A stretch of 5,533 nucleotides of DNA. Source: Gallionella sp. UBA6045 (GTDB taxonomy: Bacteria; Pseudomonadota; Gammaproteobacteria; Burkholderiales; Gallionellaceae). Below, piece by piece: positions 1 to 5,533 of this stretch; position 1 is the first letter of the stretch, and every line of letters begins with the position of its first letter. The translations under genes were made by a program, and so were the position numbers. Under the pieces are notes generated by a model. That model was given only the letters and a program-made list of their open reading frames with translations, was not told the DNA's origin and searched no databases. Where the stretch lies: assembly GCA_002429165.1 (NCBI GenBank), contig DIYV01000122.1, positions 1-5,533 on the forward strand, given 5' to 3'.

Positions 1-1182
1 GCCCACAGTATTTGGATTATTGGTCAGTGCGGTTCCGGTTCCCTGGGCATTGCTGTGAGTATTGATATCAGAAACAGGCAGTGTCGCCGCATCAGTTCCT
101 ATTGGTCCCGCGTCTCTGACCATTCCTGCGGGTCCGGCGGCCCAGGCCATGTTACCATCAGACGAAAATGTTGTAATCTCGCCGGTCACCCGGTTCGTGA
201 CTTTGATACTGTCATTCCAGCGCCCCCAGTTGATGGCGGTCACGGCGTCTGGCACACTGATGCCCTGTATATGGGGCGGTATCATTGCGATGTTAGGATG
301 TGTCGATGACTTCGTCGCCTTATTATTCCATGAGGCTGATGCCAATGTGGACGCGGCTTTCTTTTTTGAAGCATTGTCCTCAGCCGCTGCTTCGCGCACT
401 TCCTTGTCATTTTTCCTTCCTGCGGATGTTACTGCTTCAGCCGTAATTTCCTTTTTCTCGGATTTATCCGCAGCTGCTGTCTTGCGCACTTGCTTATCTT
501 CCTTCTCGCTGGCCTTGACTTTTGTCAGTGGCCTGCTTTTTACCGTAAATATTTTAGTGTTAAGCGGTTTCAGTTCCGGCATCTGATCCGCCGCGCTGAC
601 ATAACCCATCTGGTTTGGCAGTACAGAAATCGTGCCCCGATCCGTGGTCATCGTGGTCTCCCCCCAATTCACCTTGTTATAAGTGCCGATGGGGGCAACA
701 GCCGCCATTGGACTGCCTGCTGTGACCACATAAGTTTCATGATCGGTGCCGCGAATACCGATGACAGCTGCAGCCGTGGTAATGTGAAAACTGGATTTGT
801 GCAGTTTCCCGATCAATCCTGTAACGGCGCGGAATCCACCGGTGAACAAAGAGAAGAAACTTCTTTCGCTGCCATCTTGTGTGCCGTTGAATTTGAAGGT
901 ATCGAACTTGAGCTTTGTGTCAGAGCGCACGGCGATAAGTCCGCCATCCAGCATTTTGATCTGTGCACTGGCGTCTGTTGCCGTAGTCAGCGTATCGCCT
1001 TCCCTGACTACATCGCCCTTTTTCAGTATGCTCTCTTGTCCGTCCGCACTGCTGATCCGGACGTTACCGTTAACAAACTGGGCGTGCCCGGCGTCTACTG
1101 CGTAGCTAGCCTGGCTCATCAACATCAGGCTGGCCGCCAGGCAAGCATTGATAATTGCAATTATTTTCTTAACGATTTTCAT
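1..1182 (-). CDS. Exported FecR-domain protein with WGRW motif (3' end outside window)
   Basis: The - strand frame from ATG at 1182 is open for 394 codons to the window edge, so the protein is incomplete at its C-terminus. Residues 1-28 form a Sec signal peptide: basic MKIVKK, a hydrophobic core, and a signal peptidase I site after ASYA. Residues about 33-150 match the FecR domain pattern: G-N-V-R-I, LKKGDVVREGDTLTT, an 'I-K-M-L-D-G-G-L-I-A-V-R' segment, and the closing AAAVIGIRGTDHE. Residues about 205-285 are a Lys/Glu/Ala-rich, probably disordered or helical linker with a duplicated 16-residue unit. After it comes INWGRW at 317-322, a motif I associate with the C-terminal part of large envelope FecR proteins. 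A GGGG Shine-Dalgarno lies 6 nt before the start. There is no transmembrane anti-sigma architecture and no sigma gene alongside, so this is probably a periplasmic or surface protein and not an iron-signalling FecR regulator. The FecR assignment is strong; the function is unknown. Confidence 0.88.
   Translation of the reverse strand, partial: MKIVKKIIAIINACLAASLMLMSQASYAVDAGHAQFVNGNVRISSADGQESILKKGDVVREGDTLTTATDASAQIKMLDGGLIAVRSDTKLKFDTFKFNGTQDGSERSFFSLFTGGFRAVTGLIGKLHKSSFHITTAAAVIGIRGTDHETYVVTAGSPMAAVAPIGTYNKVNWGETTMTTDRGTISVLPNQMGYVSAADQMPELKPLNTKIFTVKSRPLTKVKASEKEDKQVRKTAAADKSEKKEITAEAVTSAGRKNDKEVREAAAEDNASKKKAASTLASASWNNKATKSSTHPNIAMIPPHIQGISVPDAVTAINWGRWNDSIKVTNRVTGEITTFSSDGNMAWAAGPAGMVRDAGPIGTDAATLPVSDINTHSNAQGTGTALTNNPNTVG
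361..498 (-). repeat. Duplicated 16-residue K/E/A-rich unit in the FecR-protein linker
   Basis: Residues 229-244 (DKQVRKTAAADKSEKK, bases 451-498) and 259-274 (DKEVREAAAEDNASKK, bases 361-408) are imperfect copies 30 residues apart. DK-[QE]-VR-[KE]-x-AA-x-D, with a closing KK, is kept in both. The DNA has diverged at many positions, so the duplication is old or is kept by selection on composition. The charged, alanine-rich makeup suggests an extended or helical spacer between the FecR domain and the C-terminal region. Confidence 0.7.
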
Positions 1183-1234
1183 GACTTACCCCGTATTTGA
1201 GCCATGCTTATCTCACATCTGTCCATGCACGGTC

Positions 1235-1272
1235 TGTGCGCCAGCGCATACAGCTATGTGTGCTGGCGCACA
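1235..1272. repeat. Strong two-part hairpin upstream of the FecR gene
   Basis: The arms TGTGCGCCAGC (1235-1245) and GCTGGCGCACA (1262-1272) are perfectly complementary over 11 bp. Inside them, CATA (1247-1250) pairs with TATG (1255-1258) around a CAGC tetraloop, separated from the outer stem by a 1x3 internal loop. It lies 53-90 nt upstream of the FecR start, so it would sit in the mRNA leader if transcription starts further upstream. Neither side has a T-run, so it is not a standard intrinsic terminator. It could be a leader structure or a dispersed REP-like palindrome. Confidence 0.75.
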
Positions 1273-1278
1273 TAGGTT

Positions 1279-1295
1279 GATAATTCGGAATTGTC
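1279..1295. promoter_or_regulatory. 17-bp near-palindrome, candidate operator for the FecR gene
   Basis: GATAATTC-G-GAATTGTC has 8-nt arms around one central base, with 7 of 8 positions complementary. It lies 97-113 bp upstream of the FecR start, just beyond the hairpin. The AT-rich symmetric form is typical of repressor sites and faintly recalls a Fur box, but it does not match the 19-bp Fur consensus closely. Whether it binds anything is unknown. Confidence 0.3.
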
Positions 1296-1313
1296 CGAGG
1301 GAGAAAGATCGGA

Positions 1314-1327
1314 AATTGACTTCAATT
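1314..1327. promoter_or_regulatory. 14-bp palindrome, second candidate operator
   Basis: AATTGA-CT-TCAATT has perfect 6-bp arms and a 2-nt spacer. The heptamer AATTGTC overlaps its edge (1324-1330) and recurs exactly 35 nt away inside the neighbouring near-palindrome (1289-1295). The two sites could form a paired operator upstream of the FecR gene, but short AT-rich palindromes arise easily by chance. Confidence 0.22.
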
Positions 1328-1500
1328 GTCAGATAAACAGGTATCGAGCGAATTGCGCATAACGCCGGCATTGCTGCCTGCTTTGAAGTTCGGCTTGGCT
1401 CCGTGGGATAAACACCTTGCAAAGGCGCTCAGCGACTTCAATCGTTCGCCCGGAAATCAGCCGTCAGTTGCCCGGTGACTTTGGATAATCGGTGCAATAG

Positions 1501-1516
1501 TCCGATCAAGATCGGA
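1501..1516. repeat. Short inverted repeat just past the barrel relic
   Basis: TCCGATC-AA-GATCGGA has perfect 7-nt arms. As RNA it would form a 6-bp stem with a 4-nt loop. It begins 6 nt downstream of the TGA of the - strand barrel relic, the position of a terminator, but no U-tract follows. It may be a decayed terminator of the former gene. Confidence 0.35.
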
Positions 1517-1522
1517 ATCATT

Positions 1523-1774
1523 TCACTGTAAATCACGGCGAATAGCCAGAGAAACATCCATTCGGTCATACCCGCAAATGACAATATTGGAATCGTTCTT
1601 CGTGTAACTTAACTGCGGGCGCAGCGTCCAGCCTTTGCCCAGATACCGGTACACGCCAACCGACTTGTCATACTGACGATCATTGCGTTTGCGCAGGAAC
1701 GTTGCGTTAGTCTTGTCATAGGTACCCGATTGCCATCGGCACGTACGCCACCGGGGTTGGCCAAGCCGCCTCAT
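1523..1774 (-). pseudogene. Relic: C-terminus of a Slam/DUF560-like outer-membrane beta-barrel protein
   Basis: An 83-codon frame ends at TGA (1523-1525). From about residue 16 it reads like the last strands of a beta-barrel: SGTYDKTNATFLRKRNDRQYD, then GWTLRPQLSYTKNDSNI at 48-64, then YDRMDVSLAIRRDLQ to the end. Alternating aromatic and hydrophobic residues, the SYTKNDSNI turn and the closing 'RRD-hydrophobic' end are what I recall from the C-termini of Slam-type (DUF560, type XI secretion) transporters, which usually end in RRDF. The complete family has a TPR-like N-terminal domain and a 14-strand barrel of several hundred residues; only the last 60 or so are here. The ATG at 1774 is preceded at once by TAA, and the first 15 residues are Arg-rich and unlike the family. 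There is no signal peptide, so a working protein is unlikely. It lies on the same strand as the FecR gene and upstream of it. Confidence 0.62.
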
Positions 1775-1810
1775 TTATCAAGCGCCGTGTGGCGGATGAC
1801 AGGCGGGGTG

Positions 1811-1819
1811 TGGCATAAT
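1811..1819 (+). promoter_or_regulatory. Candidate extended -10 element for the leu operon
   Basis: TGGCATAAT matches the extended -10 form TGnTATAAT with one mismatch and lies 31 nt before the leuC ATG. The expected -35 position (about 1791-1796, GGCGGA) is poor, so any promoter would rely on the extended -10 or an activator. It is the best candidate between the barrel relic and leuC; a promoter inside the relic is also possible. Confidence 0.3.
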
Positions 1820-1850
1820 TGAACGCTCTTAATAAAACTGTTTAAACAAG

Positions 1851-3254
1851 ATGCGCGCGCAAACCCTTTACGACAAACTCTGGAGTGCTCACGTGGTGCG
1901 GCAGGAAGCCGACGGCACCGCGTTGATCTATATCGACCGCCATCTGGTGCATGAAGTGACCAGCCCGCAGGCCTTCGAGGGCCTGAAATTGGCCGGACGC
2001 AAAGTGTGGCGGACGAATTCGATCTTGGCCGTGGCCGACCATAACGTGCCGACCACAGGGCGCGCTCAGGGCATCGCCGATCCGGTCTCGCGTTTGCAGG
2101 TGGAGACACTGGACAGCAATTGCGCGGAGTTCGGCGTGAACGAGTTCAAGATGTCCGACGTGCGTCAGGGCATCGTGCATGTGATCGGGCCGGAGCAAGG
2201 TGCGACTTTGCCGGGCATGACGGTGGTATGCGGCGATTCGCACACCAGCACACACGGCGCGTTCGCCGCGCTGGCGTTCGGCATCGGCACGTCCGAGGTC
2301 GAACATGTGATGGCAACGCAATGCCTGCTGATGAAAAAAACCAAGGCCATGCAGGTGTTGGTGGGTGGCGCACTGGGCCGGGGTGTCACCGCGAAAGATA
2401 TCGCGCTGGCGGTGATCGGCAAGATCGGCACGGCGGGCGGCACCGGTTATGCGATTGAATTTGCCGGCAGCACGATACGAGGCCTTTCCATGGAAGGACG
2501 CATGACTTTGTGCAATATGGCGATCGAAGCCGGCGCGCGCGCCGGCATGATCGCGGCGGATTACACCACCATCAACTATCTCAAGGGCCGCCCGTTCGCA
2601 CCGCAAGGCGAGTTGTGGGACAAGGCAGTTGCCTACTGGCACACTTTGCACAGCGATGAAGGCGCGCAGTTCGATCAGGTGGTCGAACTGGATGCTGCTC
2701 AGATCAAGCCGCAGGTGACCTGGGGTACATCGCCGGAAATGGTGGTGGCGGTGGACGGGCGCGTGCCTGATCCTGCGACCATCAGCGACGCGGTCAAGCG
2801 CGATGCTGCCGAGCGTGCGTTGCAGTACATGGGGCTGGCGGCGAACACGCCGATTGCGGAGATCAACATCGACAAGGTGTTCATCGGTTCCTGCACCAAT
2901 TCGCGCATCGAGGATTTGCGCGCAGCCGCGCTCATCGCACTCGGCAAACATGTAGCGGCGAATGTGAAGCTGGCGATGGTGGTGCCCGGTTCCGGATTGG
3001 TGAAACGGCAAGCCGAACAGGAAGGGCTCGATAAAATCTTTATCGCGGCCGGTTTTGAATGGCGTGAGCCGGGCTGTTCGATGTGTCTGGCGATGAATGA
3101 CGACAAGCTCTCGCCCGGCGAGCGTTGTGCCTCGACTTCCAACCGCAACTTCGAGGGTCGGCAGGGGCAGGGCGGACGCACTCATCTGGTCAGTCCGGAA
3201 ATGGCTGCGGCGGCGGCGATCGCCGGGCATTTTGTCGATATAAGCAAGTCGTGA
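1851..3254 (+). CDS. leuC: 3-isopropylmalate dehydratase, large subunit
   Basis: This is the 467-residue large subunit of isopropylmalate isomerase, of normal length. With LeuD it interconverts 2- and 3-isopropylmalate in cytosolic leucine synthesis. The three [4Fe-4S] ligands of the aconitase family are present: Cys348 (in GSCTNSR) and Cys409 and Cys412 (in GCSMC). The [11 protein letters not shown] motif is at 127-137, and [10 protein letters not shown] lies near the C-terminus. The ATG at 1851 gives the standard TLYDKLW N-terminus, and an in-frame TAA at 1833-1835 excludes a longer start. The start is preceded by AT-rich sequence (GTTTAAAC then AAG) without a GGAG-type ribosome site, unlike the downstream genes. 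It is first in the operon, followed after 11 nt by the entericidin-like gene. All key residues are intact, so it should be active. Confidence 0.98.
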   Translation: MRAQTLYDKLWSAHVVRQEADGTALIYIDRHLVHEVTSPQAFEGLKLAGRKVWRTNSILAVADHNVPTTGRAQGIADPVSRLQVETLDSNCAEFGVNEFKMSDVRQGIVHVIGPEQGATLPGMTVVCGDSHTSTHGAFAALAFGIGTSEVEHVMATQCLLMKKTKAMQVLVGGALGRGVTAKDIALAVIGKIGTAGGTGYAIEFAGSTIRGLSMEGRMTLCNMAIEAGARAGMIAADYTTINYLKGRPFAPQGELWDKAVAYWHTLHSDEGAQFDQVVELDAAQIKPQVTWGTSPEMVVAVDGRVPDPATISDAVKRDAAERALQYMGLAANTPIAEINIDKVFIGSCTNSRIEDLRAAALIALGKHVAANVKLAMVVPGSGLVKRQAEQEGLDKIFIAAGFEWREPGCSMCLAMNDDKLSPGERCASTSNRNFEGRQGQGGRTHLVSPEMAAAAAIAGHFVDISKS

Positions 3255-3265
3255 ATGGGGCATAC

Positions 3266-3517
3266 ATGAAAAAGTTGGCGGCTTTGTTGATGCTGGGGTT
3301 CGTTGCGTCGGGCTTGCTTGCCGGACGAACTGCGTTGGCTGATGACGGTGTCGTCGATCGTGCCGGAAATGGCATCAAGAAAGGCGGTGAGGCAGCTGCC
3401 CGTGGCATCGATAAGGGTGTCAAGGCTGCTGAACCGGCTATTAAGAAGGGTGGCAAGTGGTTAGGCCGGAAATTGAAGATAGTAGGCAAAAAAATAGAAA
3501 AGGCGGCTGACAAGTAA
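3266..3517 (+). CDS. Small secreted cationic entericidin-like protein without lipobox Cys
   Basis: This encodes 83 residues. Residues 1-25 are a signal peptide ([16 protein letters not shown] core) with a signal peptidase I site after TALA. The 58-residue mature part is rich in Lys, Gly and Ala with a net charge near +8 (16 K/R, 8 D/E). It contains IKKGG twice (37-41 and 59-63) and ends in an amphipathic segment [10 protein letters not shown]. Betaproteobacteria often carry a small entericidin-family lipoprotein gene at exactly this place between leuC and leuD, and the C-terminus recalls that family. Here LLAG at 17-20 is followed by Arg21 (CGA) where a lipoprotein would have Cys, so lipidation is not expected. 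GGGG lies 5 nt before the ATG, and the TAA overlaps the leuD ATG by one base, so translation is probably coupled. Real entericidins are mostly about 40-50 residues, so this is either a longer divergent member or an unrelated cationic peptide. Its function is unknown, perhaps envelope stress or toxin-like. Confidence 0.8.
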   Translation: MKKLAALLMLGFVASGLLAGRTALADDGVVDRAGNGIKKGGEAAARGIDKGVKAAEPAIKKGGKWLGRKLKIVGKKIEKAADK

Positions 3518-4155
3518 TGAAAAAATTTACCGTGCTGAACGGGTTGGTTGCGCCGCTGGACAGGGCCAATGTGGATACCGACGCGATCATTCCCAAACAA
3601 TTCCTGAAATCCATCAAGCGATCAGGTTTCGGCCCGAATCTGTTCGACGAATGGCGTTACCTGGATCACGGCGAGCCGGGCAGGGATAATTCCAAACGTC
3701 CGTTGAACCCGGATTTCGTGCTGAACCAGCCGCGCTATAAAGGCGCGCAGGTTTTGCTTGCCCGCGAGAATTTTGGTTGTGGCTCTTCACGGGAACATGC
3801 GCCCTGGGCGCTGGAAGATTTCGGCTTTCGCGTCATCATCGCGACCAGCTTTGCCGACATCTTTTTTAACAACTGCTTCAAGAACGGCTTGCTGCCGGTC
3901 CGCCTGGCTGCAGAGCAGGTTGATGAATTATTCAAAGCGGTGGCGGAAAACGCGGGTTACAAGCTGGTCATCGATCTGGAGCATCAAACCATCAGTGCCC
4001 CGGACGGAAAGATGTACAAGTTTGAAGTGGAAGCCTTCCGTAAACACTGCTTGTTGAACGGCCTGGACGATATCGGTTTGACTTTGCAGCATGTGGATGA
4101 GATCAAGGCGTACGAGGAAAAACACCGCGCGGCACAGCCGTGGCTGTTTGCGTAA
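3517..4155 (+). CDS. leuD: 3-isopropylmalate dehydratase, small subunit
   Basis: This is the 212-residue small (swivel-domain) subunit of isopropylmalate isomerase, of the usual length for the proteobacterial form. It forms the heterodimer with LeuC and supplies the substrate-specificity loop. Diagnostic segments are [14 protein letters not shown] at 17-30, [15 protein letters not shown] at 85-99, and [10 protein letters not shown] at 118-127. The start ATG overlaps the previous stop as TAATG, so ribosomes leaving the entericidin-like gene can restart here. The AAGG in the closing codons of that gene could serve as a ribosome site. The leuB start follows after 29 nt with no terminator. Confidence 0.98.
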   Translation: MKKFTVLNGLVAPLDRANVDTDAIIPKQFLKSIKRSGFGPNLFDEWRYLDHGEPGRDNSKRPLNPDFVLNQPRYKGAQVLLARENFGCGSSREHAPWALEDFGFRVIIATSFADIFFNNCFKNGLLPVRLAAEQVDELFKAVAENAGYKLVIDLEHQTISAPDGKMYKFEVEAFRKHCLLNGLDDIGLTLQHVDEIKAYEEKHRAAQPWLFA

Positions 4156-4184
4156 TCGATGTGTAATTTTGACTGGGAAAGCAA

Positions 4185-5264
4185 ATGAAAATTGCGGTAT
4201 TACCGGGTGACGGCATTGGACCCGAAATTGTCGCTCAGGCGGCAAAAGTGCTTGAGGCGTTGCGCAGCGACGGATTGAAGGTAGAACTGGAGTATGCGCA
4301 TATCGGCGGCGCCGGCTACGATGCGGCGGGCGATCCGTTTCCTGCCGAAACTGAAAAGCTGGCGCTTGCGTCCGATGCTTTGTTGCTCGGTGCGGTGGGC
4401 GGTTATCAGTACGACACACTGCCCCGGCCCAAGCGCCCGGAGCAAGGCTTGTTGCGCATCCGCAAAGGACTGGGATTGTTTGCCAACCTGCGCCCGGCGA
4501 TGGTGTATCCCGAACTGGTTAATGCTTCCAGCCTGAAGCCGGAACTGGTGTCCGGACTGGACATCATGATCTTGCGTGAATTGACCGGCGACATTTATTT
4601 TGGACAGCCGCGCGGTATACGCACACTGGACAATGGCGAGCGCCAGGGTTTCGACACCATGCTCTACAGCGAGTCGGAGATCCGCCGCGTGGCGCATGTC
4701 GGTTTTCAGATCGCAATGAAGCGCGCCGGTGAAAATGGCCGGGCAAAGATGTGTTCGGTAGACAAGGCCAACGTGCTGGACACCAGCATGTTCTGGCGCG
4801 AGATTGTGAACGAGGTGGCCAAGGAATACCCGCAGGTCGAGTTGTCGCACATGTATGTGGACAATGCGGCGATGCAACTGCTGCGGGCGCCGAAACAGTT
4901 CGACGTGATTCTGACCGGTAATATATTCGGCGATATTTTGTCGGACGAAGCGTCGATGTTGACCGGATCGATCGGCATGTTGCCGTCCGCCTCGCTGGAT
5001 GCGAACAACAAGGGGCTGTACGAGCCGTGCCATGGCTCAGCACCCGACATCGCGGGCAAGGATATCGCCAATCCTTTGGCGACTATCCTGTCGGTGGCGA
5101 TGATGATGCGCTATACCTTTGCGCATGAAGATATCGCGCAGCGCATCGAGACGGCAGTGCGCAAAACGCTGCAGCAGGGGTTGCGGACTGCGGATATCGC
5201 CGAAGCGGGCAATCAGAAGATCGGTACAGCCGCGATGGGTGATGCGGTCGTCGCATCACTGTAA
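4185..5264 (+). CDS. leuB: 3-isopropylmalate dehydrogenase
   Basis: This 359-residue NAD-dependent enzyme oxidises and decarboxylates 3-isopropylmalate to 2-oxoisocaproate, the step before final transamination to leucine. The N-terminus LPGDGIGPE is typical of the beta-decarboxylating dehydrogenases. By comparison with the known enzyme, the substrate-contact residues are Arg93, Arg103, Arg131, Tyr138 and Lys194. The metal-binding Asp226, Asp250 and Asp254 are present in VDNAAMQL and GDILSDE. The NAD-binding loop HGSAPDIAG is at 283-291. The signature [20 protein letters not shown] is complete. A GGGAA ribosome site lies 5 nt before the ATG. Nothing is missing, so it should be functional. It is co-directional with leuD (29-nt gap) and asd (21-nt gap). 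Confidence 0.98.
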   Translation: MKIAVLPGDGIGPEIVAQAAKVLEALRSDGLKVELEYAHIGGAGYDAAGDPFPAETEKLALASDALLLGAVGGYQYDTLPRPKRPEQGLLRIRKGLGLFANLRPAMVYPELVNASSLKPELVSGLDIMILRELTGDIYFGQPRGIRTLDNGERQGFDTMLYSESEIRRVAHVGFQIAMKRAGENGRAKMCSVDKANVLDTSMFWREIVNEVAKEYPQVELSHMYVDNAAMQLLRAPKQFDVILTGNIFGDILSDEASMLTGSIGMLPSASLDANNKGLYEPCHGSAPDIAGKDIANPLATILSVAMMMRYTFAHEDIAQRIETAVRKTLQQGLRTADIAEAGNQKIGTAAMGDAVVASL

Positions 5265-5285
5265 ATACATTTTGAGAGAAGAAGA

Positions 5286-5533
5286 ATGAACAAGCAATAT
5301 GACGTTTGTATACTGGGCGCGACCGGGGCGGTGGGCGAGGCGATGCTGGCTATACTGGAGCAGCGCAAGTTTCCGGTGCGCAATCTTTATCCGTTGGCCT
5401 CCAGCCGTTCAGCCGGTTCGACCGTGCAGTTCAATGGTGCGGAGATGACCGTGATCGACGTGGATGATTTTGATTTTGCCAGGGCACAGATCGGATTGTT
5501 TTCGGCCGGTGGCAGCGTGTCGGAAAAATATGC
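5286..5533 (+). CDS. asd: Aspartate-semialdehyde dehydrogenase, N-terminal part (runs off window)
   Basis: Eighty-two complete codons are visible, and the gene continues past the right edge. The product reduces aspartyl phosphate to aspartate semialdehyde with NADPH, feeding Lys/diaminopimelate, Thr, Met and Ile. The visible part is the Rossmann fold: VCILGATGAVGEAML at 7-21 carries the G-A-T-G-A-V-G nucleotide-binding loop, LASSRSAG at 37-44 follows, and GLFSAGGSVS at 70-79 is the next conserved strand. The catalytic Cys lies outside the window. A GAGAGAAG purine-rich ribosome site precedes the ATG. The 21-nt gap after leuB with no terminator supports transcription with the leu genes, a common arrangement in proteobacteria. 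Confidence 0.95.
   Translation, partial: MNKQYDVCILGATGAVGEAMLAILEQRKFPVRNLYPLASSRSAGSTVQFNGAEMTVIDVDDFDFARAQIGLFSAGGSVSEKY

Larger units (their letters stand above)
1183..1522. other. Intergenic region, 340 bases, no gene seen
   Basis: No frame on either strand here gives a convincing protein, and I see no tRNA, rRNA or known riboswitch fold. It contains a strong 38-nt hairpin, a 17-bp near-palindrome and a 14-bp palindrome on the fecR side, and a short inverted repeat beside the barrel relic. Bases about 1330-1500 show nothing I recognise; given the relic next door this may be decayed coding sequence. No convincing -35/-10 pair for the FecR gene was found. Confidence 0.6.

Noticed and set aside
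62..586. 174-codon + strand frame at the left end
   Set aside because: It lies wholly opposite the FecR gene, whose signal peptide, domain motifs and continuous 394-codon frame are clear; the + strand product is low-complexity Ser/Ala/Phe sequence.
490..1200. 236-codon + strand frame
   Set aside because: It is antisense to the FecR signal peptide and FecR domain, and has no recognisable motif or ribosome site.
1326..1365. Possible sigma-E type promoter for the FecR gene (TCTGA on the - strand)
   Set aside because: The -35 position 16 nt upstream matches GGAACTT at only about 4 of 7 bases, which is not better than chance.
1796..1822. Eight-codon frame upstream of leuC (MTGGVWHN) as a leucine leader peptide
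   Set aside because: It has no leucine codons, no properly spaced ribosome site, and no following attenuator hairpin with a T-run.
1842..3263. Long open frame antisense to leuC (473 codons, - strand)
   Set aside because: It is the mirror frame of a GC-rich, strongly biased gene. The protein is His/Arg-rich without any recognisable domain, and leuC itself is beyond doubt.
4200..5033. 277-codon frame antisense to leuB
   Set aside because: It is a shadow of leuB codon bias; the product is rich in His/Arg/Gln with no domain.
1..5533. CRISPR array, tRNA/rRNA genes, insertion sequences or prophage genes
   Set aside because: No regularly spaced repeats, no cloverleaf or ribosomal sequence, and no transposase or integrase motifs were seen on either strand.

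Overview
The window looks like a chromosomal segment of a betaproteobacterium, probably of the Nitrosomonadales/Gallionellaceae-Methylophilaceae type. The evidence is the gene order leuC - small entericidin-like gene - leuD - leuB - asd, the LeuC/LeuD/LeuB sequences (for example the LeuC N-terminus TLYDKLW...HVVRQEADG), and the FecR-domain protein with a WGRW motif. This placement rests on remembered family features, not on a search.

Right two thirds (1851-5533, + strand): a compact leucine-biosynthesis operon. leuC and leuD encode the large and small subunits of isopropylmalate isomerase, and leuB encodes 3-isopropylmalate dehydrogenase. Together they carry 2-isopropylmalate to 2-oxoisocaproate. 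The 5' end of asd (aspartate-semialdehyde dehydrogenase; Lys/Thr/Met/Ile pathway) follows with a 21-nt gap and runs off the window. A small secreted cationic protein (83 aa) is inserted between leuC and leuD. It is entericidin-like, but the lipobox cysteine position holds arginine, and its stop codon overlaps the leuD start (TAATG). No terminator is visible between any of these genes, so they are probably co-transcribed. The leuC start has no clear Shine-Dalgarno sequence, and only a weak extended -10-like promoter is visible.

Left third (1-1850): everything recognisable is on the - strand. Positions 1-1182 encode the first 394 residues of an exported FecR-domain protein that continues past the left edge. 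It has a signal peptide, a FecR domain, a Lys/Glu/Ala-rich linker with a duplicated 16-residue unit, and the start of a WGRW-containing C-terminal region. Upstream of it lie 340 bases without a gene, containing a strong 38-nt hairpin and two near-palindromes. Next comes an 83-codon relic (1523-1774) of the C-terminus of an outer-membrane beta-barrel resembling Slam/DUF560 (type XI secretion) transporters, with a likely deletion/frameshift junction at its 5' end. The relic ends only 76 bp before leuC.

The most interesting idea is that the FecR/WGRW protein and the barrel relic were once a cargo-transporter pair, truncated by a rearrangement that left the leu operon directly beside it. The domain and motif observations are read from the sequence; the pairing is inference.
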